Positions 1-8,386 of a DNA stretch of 13,402 nucleotides are shown here, piece by piece (position 1 is the first letter of the stretch; the number at the start of each line of letters is the position of its first letter). This stretch comes from Rachicladosporium sp. CCFEE 5018 (taxonomy: Eukaryota > Ascomycota > Dothideomycetes > Cladosporiales > Cladosporiaceae): assembly GCA_002077045.2 (NCBI GenBank), contig KZ111143.1:1736733-1750134 (forward strand), in the 5' to 3' direction. The notes below the pieces were generated by a model. That model searched no databases, was not told the DNA's origin, and saw nothing but the letters and a program-made list of their open reading frames with translations. Made by a program: the position numbers and the translations under genes.

Positions 1-1536
1 CTTCTGTGAAAGCCGAGAAGCCCTCGAATGTAAGACTCCTGATGTTCTTGAGTCCTGCGACACTGGTCCAGATATCGTCGGTATACGAGAGACCGCCTAT
101 ATACAGCTCTTCAAGGGCGAGCAGATTTACGGCTAGCGCATTTAGGTAGGTGTCGTTGTAGTAGTCGGAGATTCGATAGAGGTGCAGCGTCCGGAGGCCC
201 TTCAAGGAGCAGAGAGTGTCGTTGAGCGCTTGCAGATCATCGAACCCAGCCCCTTCAGCATCTGCACTGAGCAGCAGCGCTTCCAATGTTTGCTGATTTG
301 CCAAACTGTCGTGAAAGATCCTGTGATCCTTGGCCAGATACGCAAAGCCTTCGCTCGATTTGATCGCCAGGCTACGCAGCTTGATTTCTTCGTTGAGCAG
401 GACTGCAATCAATAGGTCAGGCGCAGATGGTAGGTTAGCGAAGGAGATACTCTCTAGCTGTGTGCACAGCTTCAGCCAGGCAATGATCTCGAGGTATATA
501 TCATTCTGAGCTGCCTTTAGATCCGGAGTCGGTCCAAGGCTATCGATCGACAAGATCTCGAGCGAAGTGCAGCCTTGCAGATTACCCAGCGCAAGCACAC
601 CGTCTGCTGCGAGAGCCAGCTTCAGAGTCCGTAGATTTGCGCCATGCGTGTTGAGCGCTAGGCACGTCTCAATGCCGATGTTGCAGTGACTGAGGTTCTC
701 GAACTCGACGAGCTTATGCGGCTGCATACCACTGATGAATGCTGCAAGATGCTGATCTGCGTCACTCGCTGACCAGTGGTACATTCGAAGAGAATCAAGA
801 TGTGGGCAGTGGACGTGAAGGAGGTTGCGGATGCGATCATCCGCGAGCGCCCTGCCATCCCAGAGATCTAGCCGGCGCAGGTACGTGAGGCGTGGAGCCC
901 ATGTGGTGAGTGCAGTTGACAAGTTGTCAGCCAGCTTTGGCTCTGTCAGTCCGTCCAGAAGTGGAGCGTGTCGTGTGATGGCATCGCCAATCGCCGAGAT
1001 GATGTTCTGCGTGTCCAGTCTAAGCTTCGGACGACTCCGCGTGCCGATCTTCACGGCTGGTGTGATAGTCAGATAGAATTGCTGCAGAGTGCCAGAGAAG
1101 AAGTTTTTCTCAATGGGCCCTTGCCGAAACTTGTCATCATCAAGCAGATCACCAAGATCCCGTAGGTCCAGCACTCGCAAATGCTTCGCGTATGGGTACA
1201 ATGTCTCGCCAAATGTGGAGAGGACGATCGTGCGCCATAGTATTGACCATTTGCGCTTGATCAAGTCTTGCTCTGCCAGTGGAAGGTCTTCGCTTCCCCC
1301 TGCTTTCAAGGGCGAATCGTGGCTCACACTGTGTTTGGAGTCAATGATCAAACATGGGCCATGCAAGCTAGTACCATCACGTACCGATACAAAGCGTTGA
1401 CCGCTCCTGATGAAGCGATCTGCTTGCTTGCACAAATGTAGTTGTACAGCGTAGGGAAGTCGAGCCGTGCAGACAGCTCCGTGGCGATGAGGTGGAGCAG
1501 GTCTGGCGGCAGGGCTGAAACATTCACATTGGCCAT
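1..1536 (-). CDS. F-box/leucine-rich-repeat protein (3' end outside window)
   Basis: Probable substrate-recognition subunit of an SCF ubiquitin ligase, based on its architecture. Exon 1 (1536-1385) opens with a degenerate F-box around residues 9-51 (LPPDLLHLIATEL, then an LYNYICASKQI helix). A 56-base GT-AG intron (1384-1329, donor GTACGT) splits an Arg codon. Exon 2 stays open from 1328 to the window edge, so about 493 residues are visible without a stop. The C-terminal two thirds have irregular leucine-rich units typical of LRRs, such as LRTLKLALA, LEILSIDSL, LRTLHLYRI, LEELYIGGL and IRSLTFEGF. The start is the first in-frame ATG, at 1536; an 11-codon open extension upstream begins only with TTG. 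It is divergent from rad9 across 255 bases. The substrate cannot be predicted. F-box assignment is fairly secure; the exact subfamily is unknown. Confidence 0.75.
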
Positions 1537-1791
1537 ACTGCGTGGAGATATATAGGCACGTATGCGCAAGTCGAAGTCCAGTAAAGACGTGTGCGGTTCG
1601 AGAACCTCTCGATACTTTATTAATCTTCACTTGTAGCCTTCAGAAATAGTTGCGATCGTGTGGTTGATGATCTGGAACAACGCGACCTAACATGAAGGAG
1701 CACGCCAAGACTCTGGACCGCGACTTCACTTCAAGTCCAGCCTGCAGAATGTGAGTTGACCTGTACTGCAGATGATTTCCAATGTAGCAGA
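1537..1791. promoter_or_regulatory. Divergent promoter between the F-box gene and rad9
   Basis: These 255 bases separate two start codons pointing away from each other, so both promoters must lie here or overlap the genes. An AT-rich patch (ctttattaatc) lies around 1613-1623, and a TATATA run sits about 15 bases upstream of the F-box ATG, probably too close to be a TATA box. The rad9 side has an upstream AUG at 1692 with a 20-codon frame ending at 1754, and another out-of-frame AUG at 1772. No transcription-factor site can be assigned with confidence. Confidence 0.5.
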
Positions 1792-3234
1792 ATGTCGGTT
1801 CTCTCGTTCTCGCTCTCTCCAGAGGCGACAGCGAAGCTGTACGAATGCCTCATATGTCTCGCCAAGTTCGGAGAGTCAGTGGCTCTTGAGGCTCGAAAAG
1901 ACAAGGTACTCTCGCCATATACATCTCCGAGGCGACCGAGCTAACACTTATACAGCTAACGATCACGTCGCTCAATCTCGCCCGGACTGCCTATGCGTCG
2001 TTCTCATTTGACGCCGAGATCTTCTTCATTAGCTACGATCTCAATAGCAGCAGCCTGCTCAGAGGTGGCGATCGATTCACCTGTCAGCTGTACAACAGAG
2101 CCCTACAATCAGTCTTCAAAGGCCGTGCTGGCGATGGAAGAGGACGCGATGGCGCCATCGATCGATGCGATGTCACGATACAGGATCAGGTCGACAGGCC
2201 GGCATGCAGACTCATCGTGAAGATGCTCTGCAAACACGGTCGGCTTTCTCCCCTACACCAGGCAGCAGCGCCACCACTGACAGTCACCAGGCATGACAAA
2301 GACCTACCGCTTGACGTACGAGCCGGCAGAAGTCATGCACGCACTATTCGACAAGGCTTCCGCAAGCCAAGGCTGGCGTATCTCCTCTCGTGTCATGCGG
2401 GAGTACATCGAATACTTTGGCGCGAAGACAGAGCAGCTCAACATCGAGGCGCAAGCCGACAAGGTAGTCTTCACAAGCTTCACCGAAAAGATACAGGACG
2501 GCAATCAAGTCTTGAAGCAGCCACTTGAGACGGTCATCGCGCTGCATACCGAAGACTTCGAGGACTTCCATATGCAAGAAGACATGCACATTATCATCAG
2601 TGTGAAGGACTTCAAAGCTATTGTGACTCACGCGGAGACGCTGCACACTCCGCTGTCGGCCCACTTCTCCTTCCCTACCAGACCATTGCAGTTCAGCTAC
2701 CAGAGCGAAGGCATGAACTGCCACTTCACGCTCATGACGATGGGCGACTACCGTGCCGCATCTGCCACGCCGAATCCACAGTGGATCTCCACGCGAGGGT
2801 CTTCTAGGCAGCCATCTATAGCGCCTCCTACGCAGATGACTCGATCCGCATCAGAAATGCCGCCCCCTGCTCGCCCTGTAATAGTTACCGCCAACAAGCC
2901 ACCTTACAGTCAACAGCAACGCAAGCCACTAAAGCCTGCAAGCCAGCAGACTGTCGCGCCTGAGCCAGAGCAAGACGAACAAAGCCTCTTCATGCCAGCA
3001 GGCGATGACGACAGGACGTGGGGACCCGTGGCTGACCAAGACGAGGAAGAAGAAGAGATGCTGGGCTGGGATGCAAGTCATGAGGCGCGCGAGACTGCGC
3101 CTTACCCAACATTCCGTGACAGCGGTCGCACTGCTTCGTCGATGAAGCCCCAGCAAACGTCAGATTCCGCGTTCAGTCAATCAGGCCTCGAGCCGACACA
3201 GCGACTGTCGCAGTTGCATGGCATGTTTGATTGA
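1792..3234 (+). CDS. rad9: DNA damage checkpoint protein Rad9 (9-1-1 clamp subunit)
   Basis: Subunit of the PCNA-like Rad9-Hus1-Rad1 clamp, which is loaded at damaged or stalled DNA and helps activate the Mec1/ATR-type kinase. Three exons: 1792-1905, 1956-2238, 2291-3234. The introns are 50 bases (1906-1955, ctaac branch point) and 52 bases (2239-2290, donor GTCGGC). The spliced product is 446 residues. It begins MSVLSFSLSPEA, a start I recall from fungal Rad9 proteins. The first clamp domain (about 1-130) ends in RLIVKMLCKHG and continues across intron 2 into MTKTYRLTYE, matching the IV-x-LxCK-x-G-x-TKT block of the family. The second domain runs to about residue 265. The tail is disordered, with an acidic EEEEEMLGWD segment (about 384-393), and ends PTQRLSQLHGMFD with clustered SQ/TQ sites. 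It converges on the Ats1-like gene with 65 bases between stops. The frame switch at intron 2 is fixed by homology, so the gene model is secure. Confidence 0.93.
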
Positions 3235-3299
3235 GCGGTGTCGCTTGCTTCGGCGGCTCGGCAACAAACAAGTATAATTTGCTCGCAATCCTAGGGTCT

Positions 3300-4403
3300 T
3301 CATCCTGGTCTCTTGCTCGTGACGAAGAAGCTGGTGGCGCATCCGGCATAGACACCAACGACGGTATCATTCTCACTTAGCACGTTCCATCTTCCCTTGA
3401 CATCACCTCGCTTATCAATAGGTTCGCCGCAATTGCCATGCTCGCCCCAGCCCCAAGCCAGCACCTGACCAGTGGCTGTGACGGCGATGCAGTGCTCGCT
3501 GCCTGTTGCTAGCTGCTGAATCGAGGATAGACCAGCCGGAGGTAGCTGTCCGTGGTCATCCCGCCCCCAGGCAACGATGTCGCCACTCGATGTTAAGACG
3601 TAAATGCTGCCCCAAGACGCCGCAAGAAAGCTCCACCCGGGTACGGCTACAGGTGCAGCGCTCTGCACCCCGAAGCGGTCATTCGATCGGGGTCCGAGCA
3701 CACAGATTTCGCTGGCGTCTGATGCGCTGATGAAGCAAGTGAAGTCTTTGCCGCAGGCGGCGCTTCCAACGCAGAACGGAACCCCGTCAATCCTCCGTGG
3801 CTCCCAGATATCAACACTAGGCTCTCCAAGCTGCCCCTTGCGACCGCTGCCCCAGGCATACACACTGCCATCTGATAGGACAGCGACCACATGTGCCATG
3901 CAGGCTGCCAAATCTGTGACCTGTGTACCGTTCGGAGGGAAGCTAGGGATCGCCGTTGGCTTGCTGCTGCGTGTCACCTGTGGACCCTGTCCGAGTTCGC
4001 CCCGATCGCCACTTCCGCAGCTGTAGACCTTCCCATGAGCAACTAAGAAACTCGCCGACCATGTCGCGGCGATATGGGTGATGCTGTCCAACAAGTGATC
4101 ACGTGCAGGAGACAGTGGAAGCTCTACTACCTGCATGATTCCTTGGATCTCGCCGCCGTGGCTCAGACGCCCATCGTCATTCTGACCTGATGTGAAAGCA
4201 CGTCCATCGCCACAGAGTACGACGGTATGGTTGCCGCCTGCTGCCACACTTACGATGCTGGAGCCTAGCGTTGAGCTCACACCTTGTGTCCGCGAAAGGG
4301 TGATCTCTGTGGGAGTCTTGATGTCGAGTAAATCGGCTTGCGCGAGTTGACCTGAGCCATTCGATCCAACGGCGAAGAGGTGAGTGGAGAACTCGTCGCT
4401 CAT
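3300..4403 (-). CDS. ATS1: Ats1/Kti13-like RCC1-repeat beta-propeller protein
   Basis: Single-exon gene of 367 residues, close to the yeast Ats1/Kti13 length (about 333). At least six RCC1-type blades are visible: GSNGSGQL (13-20), GGNHTVVLCGDGRAFTSG (56-73), GKVYSCGSGDRGELGQG (124-140), DGSVYAWGSGRKGQLGEP (178-195), SGDIVAWGRDDHGQL (273-287) and TGQVLAWGWGEHGNCGEP (311-328). Yeast Ats1/Kti13 binds Kti11/Dph3 and supports diphthamide synthesis on eEF2 and Elongator-dependent wobble-uridine modification; it was first named as an alpha-tubulin suppressor. RCC1 itself is longer and is the Ran exchange factor, so the short length and lack of a nuclear-localising tail favour Ats1. Membership of the RCC1 superfamily is certain; the Ats1 orthology is inferred from length and fungal context. 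Confidence 0.8.
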   Translation of the reverse strand: MSDEFSTHLFAVGSNGSGQLAQADLLDIKTPTEITLSRTQGVSSTLGSSIVSVAAGGNHTVVLCGDGRAFTSGQNDDGRLSHGGEIQGIMQVVELPLSPARDHLLDSITHIAATWSASFLVAHGKVYSCGSGDRGELGQGPQVTRSSKPTAIPSFPPNGTQVTDLAACMAHVVAVLSDGSVYAWGSGRKGQLGEPSVDIWEPRRIDGVPFCVGSAACGKDFTCFISASDASEICVLGPRSNDRFGVQSAAPVAVPGWSFLAASWGSIYVLTSSGDIVAWGRDDHGQLPPAGLSSIQQLATGSEHCIAVTATGQVLAWGWGEHGNCGEPIDKRGDVKGRWNVLSENDTVVGVYAGCATSFFVTSKRPG

Positions 4404-4976
4404 ATTGTCGAACGTCCTGCCCCCGGCTCAGTGCAGCTGTAAGGTCGGTACTTCGCCATCAGTGCGTTGTGCGTAATGTCTCAGCTGTATGCTTCGTGAA
4501 GCAGAACATATTTCGATGATTGAAATCAAAGCCGTTGCTTCCAATTACTCGGGTCGTGCTTGCCTCACGCTTCTTCGATCGCACTTGCCGCATTGGGACC
4601 AGAAGCGAGTTGCGTGGGGGAGCGCGCTTGATCTTCGCATCATCTGTAGCGACTCAGCTTTACCTTCACTTCCTTCGAGCTCGGCACCATGTGACCAACA
4701 ACATTTGCGCCGCTTTGGCTAGGACGTCAGTCCCATCTGTCAAGCCTTGAAATCTTTGACAAAGTGTGATAGGCGGCACCGCATCGAGACCATGCTTTGT
4801 TTGTGCACCTTCTTAGCTGGACCGCGGTGAACGGGCAGCTCTCGTGCAACTGTCCATGACTCCCTCAAGGTAATGAATCCCGGACACGGCGCCTTCTCGA
4901 CAAACAGCGACTCGGTCGAAACGCGACCTATGTAGTCACCATACAAGACTTGCCCACTCCGCCCCTCTCTACTGTC
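4404..4976. other. Divergent intergenic region between Ats1-like and Rab genes
   Basis: About 570 bases between two divergent start codons. Short frames are present on both strands, but none has family similarity or splice sites that make sense, and I see no tRNA-like box or repeat. The part next to the Rab gene holds several upstream AUGs (4788, 4856, 4873, 4930). The frame from 4873 has 20 sense codons and ends at 4935, with ATG immediately before its TAG. Nothing else recognisable. Confidence 0.5.
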
Positions 4977-5930
4977 ATGGCAAACCCCGCCAACTGCATT
5001 GAAGCGAAGATCGTAGTCCTTGGCTCTCAAGGCGTCGGCAAGACGACACTCGTGCACCGCTATGTGAAGAACGCCTTCATCCCGCCAGCACAATCTCAAA
5101 CCACCGTAGGTGCCTCGTTCTTGACTACGCGCGTCAGCGACGCAGAGTCAGGGACGACAATCAGACTACAGATCTGGGACACAGCAGGACAGGAACGCTT
5201 CCGATCGATCTCGAAGCTGTACTACAGAGGCGCGCACGCGGCGATACTATGCTACGATGTGACGAATATGCAGAGCTTTCAGGACATGGGCACGTGGCTG
5301 AAGGAGCTAAGGGATATGTGTGGACATGATGCTAGTAATGGCGGGATGGGCGATATGATTGTGCATATCGTGGGTACGAAGAGCGACGTCGTGGCTGAGC
5401 ATCCGGCGAAGAGGGAGATACCTTTTGATCGATGCATGGAGTATATTGCTGAGCAGCTGCTGCCCACTGCGGGAACGCTGGGCTCGCAAGCGAAGCATGA
5501 AAGTGAGGGTGTCCGTTCATCGCCTGCAATGCACAGTGTGAGTAGTCCGGTGTCGAATCGGAGCTCTGGATTCTGGGGAGGTGAGTCGACTTGGGACTGC
5601 TGTCATGAAGTGAGCTCGAAAGACGGAGAAGGCATCGAAGAGGTCTTTCGCGTGATCACGAGGAAGCTAGTGGAGCAGCACGCAAAGCGAGAGGAGGCGG
5701 CGCAAGCAGCGCTGCAACAAGCAACCAAGACGGGAGGTCCAGGGATGCCCGGGTACTTCGATCTTCCCAACGGTGGACAAGGAAGCTTCAGGCTTGCTGC
5801 TGCAGACAAGAGGAGCAGTTGGCTTGGTGGATTGATGACGCCAGGTGGTATGACCAACTACTCGTTTGGAGATGAGGGTGATGCCGTGGTCGAGGGCCCG
5901 AGAGGTATCCGGACGAGGAGGTGCTGTTGA
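4977..5930 (+). CDS. Rab-family small GTPase, Rab24-like, with inserts
   Basis: Membrane-traffic GTPase of 317 residues, single exon. P-loop GSQGVGKT (16-23), switch I QTTVGASF with the G2 threonine near 43, switch II WDTAGQERF (67-75, catalytic Gln present), the Rab-typical YYRGAHAAILCYDVT (82-96), G4 TKSD (134-137) in place of NKxD, G5 region HEVSSKDG (210-217), and a C-terminal CC for double geranylgeranylation. The TKSD form of G4 and the WLKELRDMC helix recall human Rab24, but the switch I resembles Rab5/Rab21. Typical Rabs are 200-220 residues; the excess is an insert of about 45 residues before G5 (about 162-206) and a long Gly/Ala-rich hypervariable tail. I chose ATG 4977 (context gtcATGG); the nine-codon open extension upstream begins with TTG. 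The insert has no stop and a fungal-looking RSSGFWG motif, so I read it as protein, not an intron. Family is certain; the orthologue is not. Confidence 0.88.
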   Translation: MANPANCIEAKIVVLGSQGVGKTTLVHRYVKNAFIPPAQSQTTVGASFLTTRVSDAESGTTIRLQIWDTAGQERFRSISKLYYRGAHAAILCYDVTNMQSFQDMGTWLKELRDMCGHDASNGGMGDMIVHIVGTKSDVVAEHPAKREIPFDRCMEYIAEQLLPTAGTLGSQAKHESEGVRSSPAMHSVSSPVSNRSSGFWGGESTWDCCHEVSSKDGEGIEEVFRVITRKLVEQHAKREEAAQAALQQATKTGGPGMPGYFDLPNGGQGSFRLAAADKRSSWLGGLMTPGGMTNYSFGDEGDAVVEGPRGIRTRRCC

Positions 5931-6334
5931 CGAGATACGATGATCGAAGACACCATGTCAGCCAGTGTTGCCTCCCGCGAGGCCTTGACACAGGCGATGA
6001 ACCGCGAGGTCATGTTGTACGATATGAGAGCGAGTGCGCGGGACTGTTCGACTGTACGAGAGTAACCGCATAGCCCTTGAGATAGCACATGTACATAAAC
6101 GACATATCATACGAGACCTCACTTCCTGTGTGCTTCTTACAAGTCATCTATTCTCGCCTGGTTCGTAAATGCAAACTGATGCCTCAGGCTCGCGCCAAGC
6201 CCACTTCGAAAAGCCCACCTCGAACTTTCGACATCACCAAGCCAAGATATTGCGCAGCGACGACACTTCACTCCCCACGGCCTCGACATACCGACTCACC
6301 CCCCGACAAACGCTCAACACATACGATCGCAACC
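5931..6334. promoter_or_regulatory. Intergenic region and promoter upstream of the uS9 gene
   Basis: 404 bases from the Rab stop to the ribosomal protein start. The last 90 bases or so are C- and A-rich on the coding strand (for example ccgactcaccccccgacaaac around 6291-6311), as often seen in leaders of highly expressed fungal genes. No separate gene, tRNA or terminator is recognisable, and no specific ribosomal-protein promoter motif can be called. Confidence 0.4.
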
Positions 6335-7005
6335 ATGGCGGCCGTTCAGAGCGTCCAGTGCTTCGGCAAGAAGAAGACGGCGACTGCTGTCGCACACTGC
6401 AAGCAGGGCAAGGGCCTGATCAAGGTCAACGGCAAGCCTTTGGCGCTTGTTGAGCCTCAGATCCTGCGATTCAAGGTGTACGAGCCGGCGCTCATTCTTG
6501 GGTTGGACAAATTCTGTACGTTGCTCCCGTGAGATGGGGGGATGGAAATTGCGCTTGGGTGGAGAGAGACGTGATGCATGGTCGCACTGGAGGACCGCTT
6601 TGCAAGGGAATGCGCATTGGATGGCAGAGCGGAAGAAAGAGAATGTGGAGTGCTGAACGAAGTACTGACGATTTGGCACACAGCTGAGGTCGACATCCGC
6701 GTTCGCGTACGTGGTGGTGGTCACACATCGCAGGTCTACGCCATTCGTCAAGCCATCGCCAAGAGCATCGTACGTCCCTCCCCAGCTCCGCGCCACCAAC
6801 GAGTTCTACACCATTGATGGACAAGGCTAACCACTAGCAGATCGCATACTACCAAAAGTACGTCGACGAGCACAGCAAGAACCAGCTCAAGCAAGCCCTC
6901 GTCGCCTACGACCGCACCCTCCTCGTCGCCGACAACAGGCGATGCGAGCCGAAGAAGTTTGGTGGTCCAGGTGCCCGTGCGCGTTACCAAAAGTCCTACC
7001 GGTAG
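6335..7005 (+). CDS. rps16: 40S ribosomal protein uS9 (S16)
   Basis: Component of the small ribosomal subunit head; the C-terminal tail of uS9 reaches the P-site tRNA. Exons 6335-6515, 6684-6769 and 6841-7005 splice to 143 residues, the same length as yeast Rps16. Family blocks are continuous across the junctions: QSVQCFGKKKTATAVAHCK at the N-terminus, LRFKVYEPALILGLDKF, then DIRVRVRGGGHTSQVYAIRQ in exon 2, AYYQKYVDEHSKNQLKQ and YDRTLLVAD in exon 3, ending with the invariant KKFGGPGARARYQKSYR. Intron 1 is 168 bases (6516-6683, donor GTACGT), the longest in the window; intron 2 is 71 bases (6770-6840, gctaac branch point). ATG 6335 lies in a good context (aaccATGG). All reading-frame shifts are explained by splicing. 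Assignment is essentially certain. Confidence 0.97.
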
Positions 7006-7337
7006 AGGACATGGGGATGCTGGTGTGGATGGCCTTGGGGAGGACTGCTGTTGCACTATGCTGGCAAGGTCACGTCGATGGATGGAGGACAATGCCTTCC
7101 GATGGACTTACTTGATGGGCACGTGGTCTGAAGTAGATGAGAAACCGAACAGTCGAACACCAAGCGACCTATTCACAATCCGATCAGCTCAGTTGCACTC
7201 GAGATCTCGCTTGAACATCGGACGTTGGACCAGTGCTCTTCCGATGCACTTCGAATTGCAGGCACTGAACGTGCCGGATTCAAATTGCGCTACTAATATA
7301 TACGTACTGCCGTGTGCTATGCTAGACTCATTCCGGA
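7006..7337. other. Convergent intergenic region between uS9 and the mitochondrial-protein gene
   Basis: 332 bases between two stop codons that face each other. It must hold both 3' untranslated regions and polyadenylation sites. An open frame on the plus strand crosses it but shows no family resemblance and overlaps exon 3 of the uS9 gene. I see no repeat, RNA gene or strong hairpin. Confidence 0.4.
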
Positions 7338-8048
7338 TCATGTGCTGCGGTCTGCACCAGGGTGGTCTGGAAGTTCTCATGTCAGCTGCGGGCTCACACT
7401 GGGAGACGTGGCGTGAGGTCCGTCGCGCGTGAACTCACCATTGAACTTCTTCGACGAGACCTTATCCTTCTCGATCTGCGAGCCACTCTCCGACTGATGT
7501 GACTTTCCCGACCGTTGATCAACCTGGGTCGCACCGAAGTCAGCCTCCTCCATGTCTAATCCAACATAACTCCCTACCACCACTTCTGAACCTCGTATCG
7601 AAAGCTTGCAAGACATTGCAGGATGCACCACGGTGTCATACCTCCCGATTATGCCTCTTCACATCCTCGCTCTGCTCCGCCTCAGGCGGAGGTCCCGAAG
7701 CAGCGAGTTTCGGCTTCGGCTCACCTTTCCCACTCCCAGACTTATCGCTCTCCCCTACACTCTTTCCCGAACCGCTCTGATGGCTCTCCGCATCGCCACC
7801 TTTCGTCGGTCCGCCTCCGGAACCCTTGCCAGCTGCTGGGGGTGGTGGACCACAGGGTGTTCGAGATCTGCCGATGGGTTTGCGCCTTGGTTTTGAGGAT
7901 CGTTACCCTTCGGATCACCGCCGCCGGAGCCGTAGTCGCTGCCTGCGAGGCTTCGGGGGGTGGTGCTAAAGGTTGCACGTTGGAGGATGGTGCGGTGTAG
8001 CGTGCGGAGGGCTGGGGTGGAGCGGGTGAGGGGGCGGAGGAAAGACAT
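7338..8048 (-). CDS. Small probable mitochondrial protein; exon 1 contains a frame change
   Basis: Begins MSFLRPLTRSTPALR, followed by an Arg/Ser/Thr-rich stretch without acidic residues, ending RATFSTTPRSLAG: a clear mitochondrial presequence. Exon 1 (8048-7642) continues GSDYGSGGGDPKGND and PSADLEHP, then the frame breaks near 7851-7854; another frame takes over with GPPPPAAGKGSGGGPTKGG and runs to KRHNRE at 7642. Two further introns give a sensible end: 7641-7524 (118 bases) and 7438-7367 (72 bases, donor GTGAGT, gctgac branch point). They join NRE to VDQRSGKSHQ, EKDKVSSKKFN and finally DHPGADRST before a stop at 7338. Two readings fit: a two-base TG duplication breaking the gene (172 residues if absent), or a further 71-base intron (7906-7836) giving 149 residues. 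From memory, fungal relatives contain a PSADLEHPGPPPP-like string, which favours the first. Function unknown. Confidence 0.62.
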
Positions 8049-8386
8049 GATTATGGTTCTATGCGTAGTCTGGAGTTGGCGTATGAGCGTCGAGGTATAG
8101 CAAAACAAAGTTAATGTATTCGCGATGAGATCGTGGAAGCTTAAGCATTGACCCTTGCTTGTGACGTTGTGACAGCCAGTGCGTCATGAGGCTCGGGCTG
8201 GGGTGTTGGACTCGACATTGTTTCAGCGATATACATTCATGTACGTACGAATATTGGGTTTTTCAACATACGACGGAAGTTAACTAGGTATTACCACAGG
8301 TACACAAGTACTACTGCTGCTGCATGGCAGGGTCTCTAAACTGGCAATATATGCGATCCTGGCAACCGTTCGCAGCTTAACGCTAT
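8049..8386. other. Intergenic region downstream of csm3
   Basis: 338 bases holding the csm3 3' end and the promoter of the mitochondrial-protein gene, both transcribed leftwards. A small palindromic gtacgtac occurs near 8241-8248 and a short ctgctgctg run near 8314-8322. No gene or RNA is recognisable. Confidence 0.4.

Noticed and set aside
1590..1612. ggttcgagaacc resembling a tRNA B box
   Set aside because: The distal bases do not match GGTTCGANTCC, and no A box or cloverleaf can be drawn around it.
2344..2724. 126-codon minus-strand frame inside rad9
   Set aside because: Antisense to a conserved Rad9 clamp domain, with no family resemblance of its own.
3604..4026. 140-codon plus-strand frame inside the Ats1-like gene
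   Set aside because: Antisense shadow of the RCC1 repeats.
5503..5590. Possible intron in the Rab gene at a GTGAGG donor
   Set aside because: The stretch has no stop, no good branch point, and encodes an RSSGFWG segment that I remember from fungal relatives.
6560..6660. Possible C/D-box snoRNA in intron 1 of the uS9 gene (GTGATGC near 6571, CTGA near 6653)
   Set aside because: Box C has a mismatch at the last base, no flanking terminal stem is visible, and D boxes are too short to be convincing alone.
6959..7432. 157-codon plus-strand frame after the uS9 gene
   Set aside because: It overlaps uS9 exon 3 in another frame and the last exon of the opposite gene; no recognisable domain.
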